Shown here piece by piece: positions 22,232 through 25,121 of a stretch of DNA of 25,121 nt (position 1 is the first letter of the stretch; every line of letters starts with the position of its first letter). Location: positions 1-25,121 of the forward strand of contig JAZNZX010000016.1 of the NCBI GenBank assembly GCA_045595185.1, given 5' to 3'. The notes beneath the pieces are model-generated. The model ran no database searches. It saw only the letters and a list, made by a program, of their open reading frames with translations, and was not told the DNA's origin. The translations under genes and the position numbers were made by a program. Origin of the DNA: Fimenecus sp045595185. GTDB taxonomy: Bacteria; Bacillota; Clostridia; Oscillospirales; Acutalibacteraceae.

Positions 22232-24629
22232 TGTGAACAGAAACGACTTTGTTCGTAGCTTAAAAGAATCACTTCTTTTCCCTTTAATCGCGTTTGCTGT
22301 ACTGTTTTTCACTATGACAGCACCTGTAATCGGTTATGTAACTGAAGAAGACTTTCTTTTACAGACAGTTCATAACGAAATTTCAGTATTCTTACCGATA
22401 AGCTCATCATTTTATTATAGTTTTGCAATGCTTGTACCATTAGGTATGGTTGCCTGCGGTATGCTCACATCAGCAAAATCATTCTATTACCTTTTATCAA
22501 AGAAACAGGTAAATGTGTTCTTAAGCCTTGGTGTAAAGCGTGATACAATGCTCAAAAACAGAATTGTGTCAGCAGTGATTACTCTCTTTACAGCAGTATT
22601 CGTGCCAATGGTTATAATCTATATTACAAACATTGTAAACTTTGGTATGTCAGCACATCTTACAAAGCTTTTCCTTTATGTTACATCAATGCTTTTTGTC
22701 AGCGGACTTATAGGCTTTGCCCTTTGCACCTTGATGTTTATGGTATCGGGTAACATTTTTGAGGCAGGATTTTCAACAATCGCACTTTCACTTATTCCGT
22801 ATTTTACATTTGTTATAATGGATAACTTATTAGGCGGTTGGCTTAAAGGCTATGTATATACTGCAAAGTACGACAGGTTAATGGATGCTTTTAACCCTTG
22901 GACAATAGCAACAAACATTCAGAACGATTATATAGGTGAAGATGGAACGCGTGTCAATGCAACAAACATTTTAAGACCTTTAGTCGGTTCAGGTGAAGAA
23001 GGCTATAAAATTCCTGAACAGTACAATATTGATATGGGCTTTGTTCTTCCTGTTATTGGTTGGTTTATTGTTGCACTTGTTGTAATCGGTGTTACATTCT
23101 TACTTTATAACAGAAGAAGAGCAGAACACGCAAATTCTCTTGGTAAATTCGCTGTTTTAAGAGCAGTAGTCGGTACAGCAGCATTCGTTCTTGTAGCATA
23201 TTTCTGGGTTAGTGCTTTACAGAGTGCTTGTAATCTCTTCCTTTTATTCCTTGTAATTTTAATCAGTTCTTTTATCGCTTATGCAGTTGTACAGCTTGTT
23301 CTTATAAGAAAGGTGAAAACAGCATTTAAGTCATTTAAATGGTACGGTGTATTAGTTGCTGTTACTGCACTTTGTATGATTACAGTCGGCACAGGTCTTT
23401 TCGGAACATACAACAAGATTCCTGACATCAAAGAAGTAAAGAGCGTTTCTGTTTCAACAAACGAGCTTGAAATGTTCCCTCATTATATCGACACTTATGA
23501 CGGAACCCAAGATTTTGTTGAAAGCTCAACGGATATAAGCAAAAAAATGGTGCTTGAGCTTTTTGAACTTCTAAAGAATGAAAAGGTTGTTTATAACTAT
23601 GAGTGGTCAGCAGGGGCAACAATTGCTATTCGCGACAATGACGGAGAAGTAATGTACAGAAGATTCAGTATATATAGCCAAGAAACATATAAAAAGTATC
23701 TTGAGCTTGTTTACGGTTCTGATTTTATTGATGCAATTTTCAGAAATTATCTTGTTGACGATATTCCTGATAATCCTTATGAGGACTCAACAGGCTACTT
23801 TAAAAAGTTCCTGTGGGCATATACAGATAGTGATTTACTCTTGAAAACAGGTACTCCGTTTGTGAGCATCGAAGATGTTGACAGTCTCGGTAAAGCACTT
23901 TATAAGGACTATTCTGCTATGAGCGCAGAACAGCTTCTTAAAAACAACGAAAAGCCTGTTTGTGTTCTTGCTCGCGGATATACAACTGAAGTTGATTTTT
24001 CAGGTATGGTTCCTATAACTGCAACAAACAAGATTTATCCTATCAGCGAAGACGGAACAATTCTTTATGATAAGGATTACAACGAAGAAACTGCATTTAC
24101 ACCTCCAGAATACGGACTTTTGAGTGAATATATTCCTATTTACAGTTATATGACAAATACTCTTGAATTCCTTGAAGCAAACGGTTGTATAACTGACGAA
24201 AATCAGTTGACAATCAAGGAAGTTCTTTATACAGATTCATTTATCAGTTATCATAATGCTTCTTCCGAATTTGTTGAGTTGAATACAAATAAAAATGACA
24301 AAAGGGCATATTCATACAGTATGTATTATCCCGACTATGAAACTGAAAGTTTCTATCAAGCGGCTTACACAGGTTATCAAAATGAGAATATAGGATATTT
24401 CATTGATGAAACAATGACAGAATATGAACTCTTAAAGAAAATGTATAAGGACATCGGTCATCCGCTTACATCTGTAACAGATATCGAAAAAGCACAGGAA
24501 ATTTTCGATAACACAGTTTCACGATATATTTTCTTGGGTGACCAGGGCAGATATGTTTATGTAGTCTTCGAAGAAGGCCCAATCGTCTGCTACTATCTCC
24601 CAGAAGCGAATATGAGTGTAATTAAATAA
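22206..24629 (+). CDS. ABC-type membrane protein with large C-terminal ectodomain
   Basis: The 807-residue partner of the ATPase. Hydrophobic segments lie at about 24-44, 62-84, 105-130, 150-178, 180-207, 278-299, 313-335, 338-364 and 373-395, followed by some 400 mostly polar residues without a further membrane span. That tail (about 400-807) is rich in Tyr, Asp, Glu and Asn, with NELEMFPHYIDTYDG, GSDFIDAIFRNYL and PEYGLLSEYIPIYSY. I expect the tail outside the membrane after an odd number of spans, but the topology is not certain. GGAGGAAAAG precedes the ATG. Transported substrate is not predictable; a GntR-YtrA context points to export or to envelope-stress defence. Confidence 0.8.
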   Translation: MTSQKSLNNVNRNDFVRSLKESLLFPLIAFAVLFFTMTAPVIGYVTEEDFLLQTVHNEISVFLPISSSFYYSFAMLVPLGMVACGMLTSAKSFYYLLSKKQVNVFLSLGVKRDTMLKNRIVSAVITLFTAVFVPMVIIYITNIVNFGMSAHLTKLFLYVTSMLFVSGLIGFALCTLMFMVSGNIFEAGFSTIALSLIPYFTFVIMDNLLGGWLKGYVYTAKYDRLMDAFNPWTIATNIQNDYIGEDGTRVNATNILRPLVGSGEEGYKIPEQYNIDMGFVLPVIGWFIVALVVIGVTFLLYNRRRAEHANSLGKFAVLRAVVGTAAFVLVAYFWVSALQSACNLFLLFLVILISSFIAYAVVQLVLIRKVKTAFKSFKWYGVLVAVTALCMITVGTGLFGTYNKIPDIKEVKSVSVSTNELEMFPHYIDTYDGTQDFVESSTDISKKMVLELFELLKNEKVVYNYEWSAGATIAIRDNDGEVMYRRFSIYSQETYKKYLELVYGSDFIDAIFRNYLVDDIPDNPYEDSTGYFKKFLWAYTDSDLLLKTGTPFVSIEDVDSLGKALYKDYSAMSAEQLLKNNEKPVCVLARGYTTEVDFSGMVPITATNKIYPISEDGTILYDKDYNEETAFTPPEYGLLSEYIPIYSYMTNTLEFLEANGCITDENQLTIKEVLYTDSFISYHNASSEFVELNTNKNDKRAYSYSMYYPDYETESFYQAAYTGYQNENIGYFIDETMTEYELLKKMYKDIGHPLTSVTDIEKAQEIFDNTVSRYIFLGDQGRYVYVVFEEGPIVCYYLPEANMSVIK

Positions 24630-24644
24630 AATAGTAATGTGTTA

Positions 24645-24768
24645 TGTCATTCTGAGCGTAGCGAAGAATCTCTACCAATCGCGTAGGGACAGACATCCTT
24701 GTCTGTCCGTTCCAAAGTGAACAGTTAAATCAACAGAGATTCTTCGTCGCAAAGCTTCTCAGAATGAC
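24645..24768. repeat. Palindromic intergenic repeat, copy E, with nested hairpin
   Basis: Core TGTCATTCTGAGCGTAGCGA to CTCAGAATGAC. A unit GTAGGGACAGACATCCTTGT... (24683-24709) sits in its loop: GGACAGACA (24687-24695) pairs perfectly with TGTCTGTCC (24700-24708). The nested unit resembles those at 1885 and 24853. Confidence 0.85.
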
Positions 24769-24781
24769 CTGAACGAGCAAC

Positions 24782-24813
24782 AAAAGCGAGGACGTAAAAA
24801 TCCTCGCTTTTCT
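24782..24813 (+). terminator. Rho-independent terminator of the GntR-ABC operon
   Basis: AAAAGCGAGGA (24782-24792) pairs perfectly with TCCTCGCTTTT (24801-24811), T-rich after it. It lies 150 bp past the permease stop because repeat copy E lies between. Confidence 0.8.
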
Positions 24814-24852
24814 CATATGGGTATTCAATTTGGAGTTTGTCGTACACCTTTC

Positions 24853-24932
24853 GTAGGGGCTGGCATCCCCGACAGCCCGTAACAAGTGTATCTGTCAATC
24901 AACAACGGATCGTCGAGGACGCCGACCCCTAT
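24853..24932. repeat. GTAGGGGC...CCCCTA inverted repeat unit
   Basis: The arm GTAGGGGCTGGCATCCCCGA (24853-24879) is inverted, at 19 of 27 positions, at 24906-24932. It shares the GTAGGGG...CCG outline with the units at 1885-1960 and 24683-24709. No coding capacity is seen in 24814-24969. Confidence 0.65.
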
Positions 24933-24969
24933 AAGGTTACATTATCAAATAAATGATTTCGATAAATTG

Positions 24970-25121
24970 GAGTTTATCGAACAAAACAATTAATGAGATA
25001 TGTCATTCTGAGCGTGAGCGAAGAATCTCTCAAATAGTGACATATCAACCAACAGAGATTCTTCGTCACTTTGTTCCTCAGAATGACACTAAGCCTTAAT
25101 CATCCCGATAAATTATAATTT
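24970..25121. repeat. Palindromic intergenic repeat, copy F (reaches window end)
   Basis: Same as copy D over 152 bp with one difference (T25070). It runs to the end of the window, so its true right limit is not visible. It is in the same orientation as copy D. Confidence 0.92.

Noticed and set aside
41..25121. CRISPR array as explanation for the repeats
   Set aside because: The copies are kilobases apart, palindromic, of unequal length and without regular spacers; no cas gene is present.

Overview
The window looks like chromosome of a low-GC Clostridia member, most likely a gut Oscillospirales/Ruminococcaceae-type bacterium. The grounds are AT-rich DNA, strong GGAGG-type ribosome binding sites, occasional TTG/GTG starts, sigmaA-type promoters with TATAAT boxes, rho-independent terminators between nearly all transcription units, and a heavy load of small palindromic intergenic repeats. 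The taxonomic placement is inference. I see no IS element, phage gene, CRISPR array or rRNA.

Layout. (1) 153-1812, +: a stand-alone inositol 2-dehydrogenase (iolG) and a YbaK/ProX-type tRNA-editing deacylase, separated by a palindromic repeat whose right end abuts the deacylase ribosome binding site. (2) 2082-5633, +: a tight operon of a circularly permuted ATP-grasp ligase, an alpha-E helical protein, a transglutaminase-like protease and a TIM-barrel sugar isomerase/epimerase. The first three form a known but biochemically uncharacterised peptide-ligase/peptidase module. (3) 5702-6157, +: nrdR, with what looks like its own pair of NrdR boxes over the promoter. (4) 6306-9103, +: an exported alpha/beta hydrolase and a membrane-anchored glycerophosphodiester phosphodiesterase. 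(5) 9293-12184, -: a multi-pass membrane XRE-type regulator with an extracytoplasmic domain, and an exported PHP-domain phosphoesterase. (6) 12624-17257, -, and 17436-19292, +: two B12-binding radical SAM enzymes, a GtrB/DPM1-like glycosyltransferase, a sugar nucleotidyltransferase and a divergently transcribed GT-C-like membrane protein. Together they suggest lipid-linked-sugar glycosylation of the cell surface. (7) 19329-20321, -: a monoacylglycerol-lipase-like alpha/beta hydrolase with Gly in place of the nucleophile Ser. (8) 20537-20612, +: tRNA-Ala(GGC). (9) 20956-24629, +: a YtrA-type GntR repressor, ABC ATPase and ABC permease with a very large C-terminal ectodomain, behind a promoter with a clear symmetrical operator.

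Repeats. At least six copies of one short palindromic element (core TGTCATTCTGAGCG ... CTCAGAATGACA) lie between transcription units. Two of them, identical over 152 bp except for one base, bracket the GntR-ABC module 4.3 kb apart. Other repeat families (GTAGGGG...CCG units and a CTCCCTC/GAGGGAG element) are interspersed or nested.

The most promising places for undescribed biology are the ATP-grasp/alpha-E/transglutaminase operon and the radical SAM-glycosyltransferase cluster.
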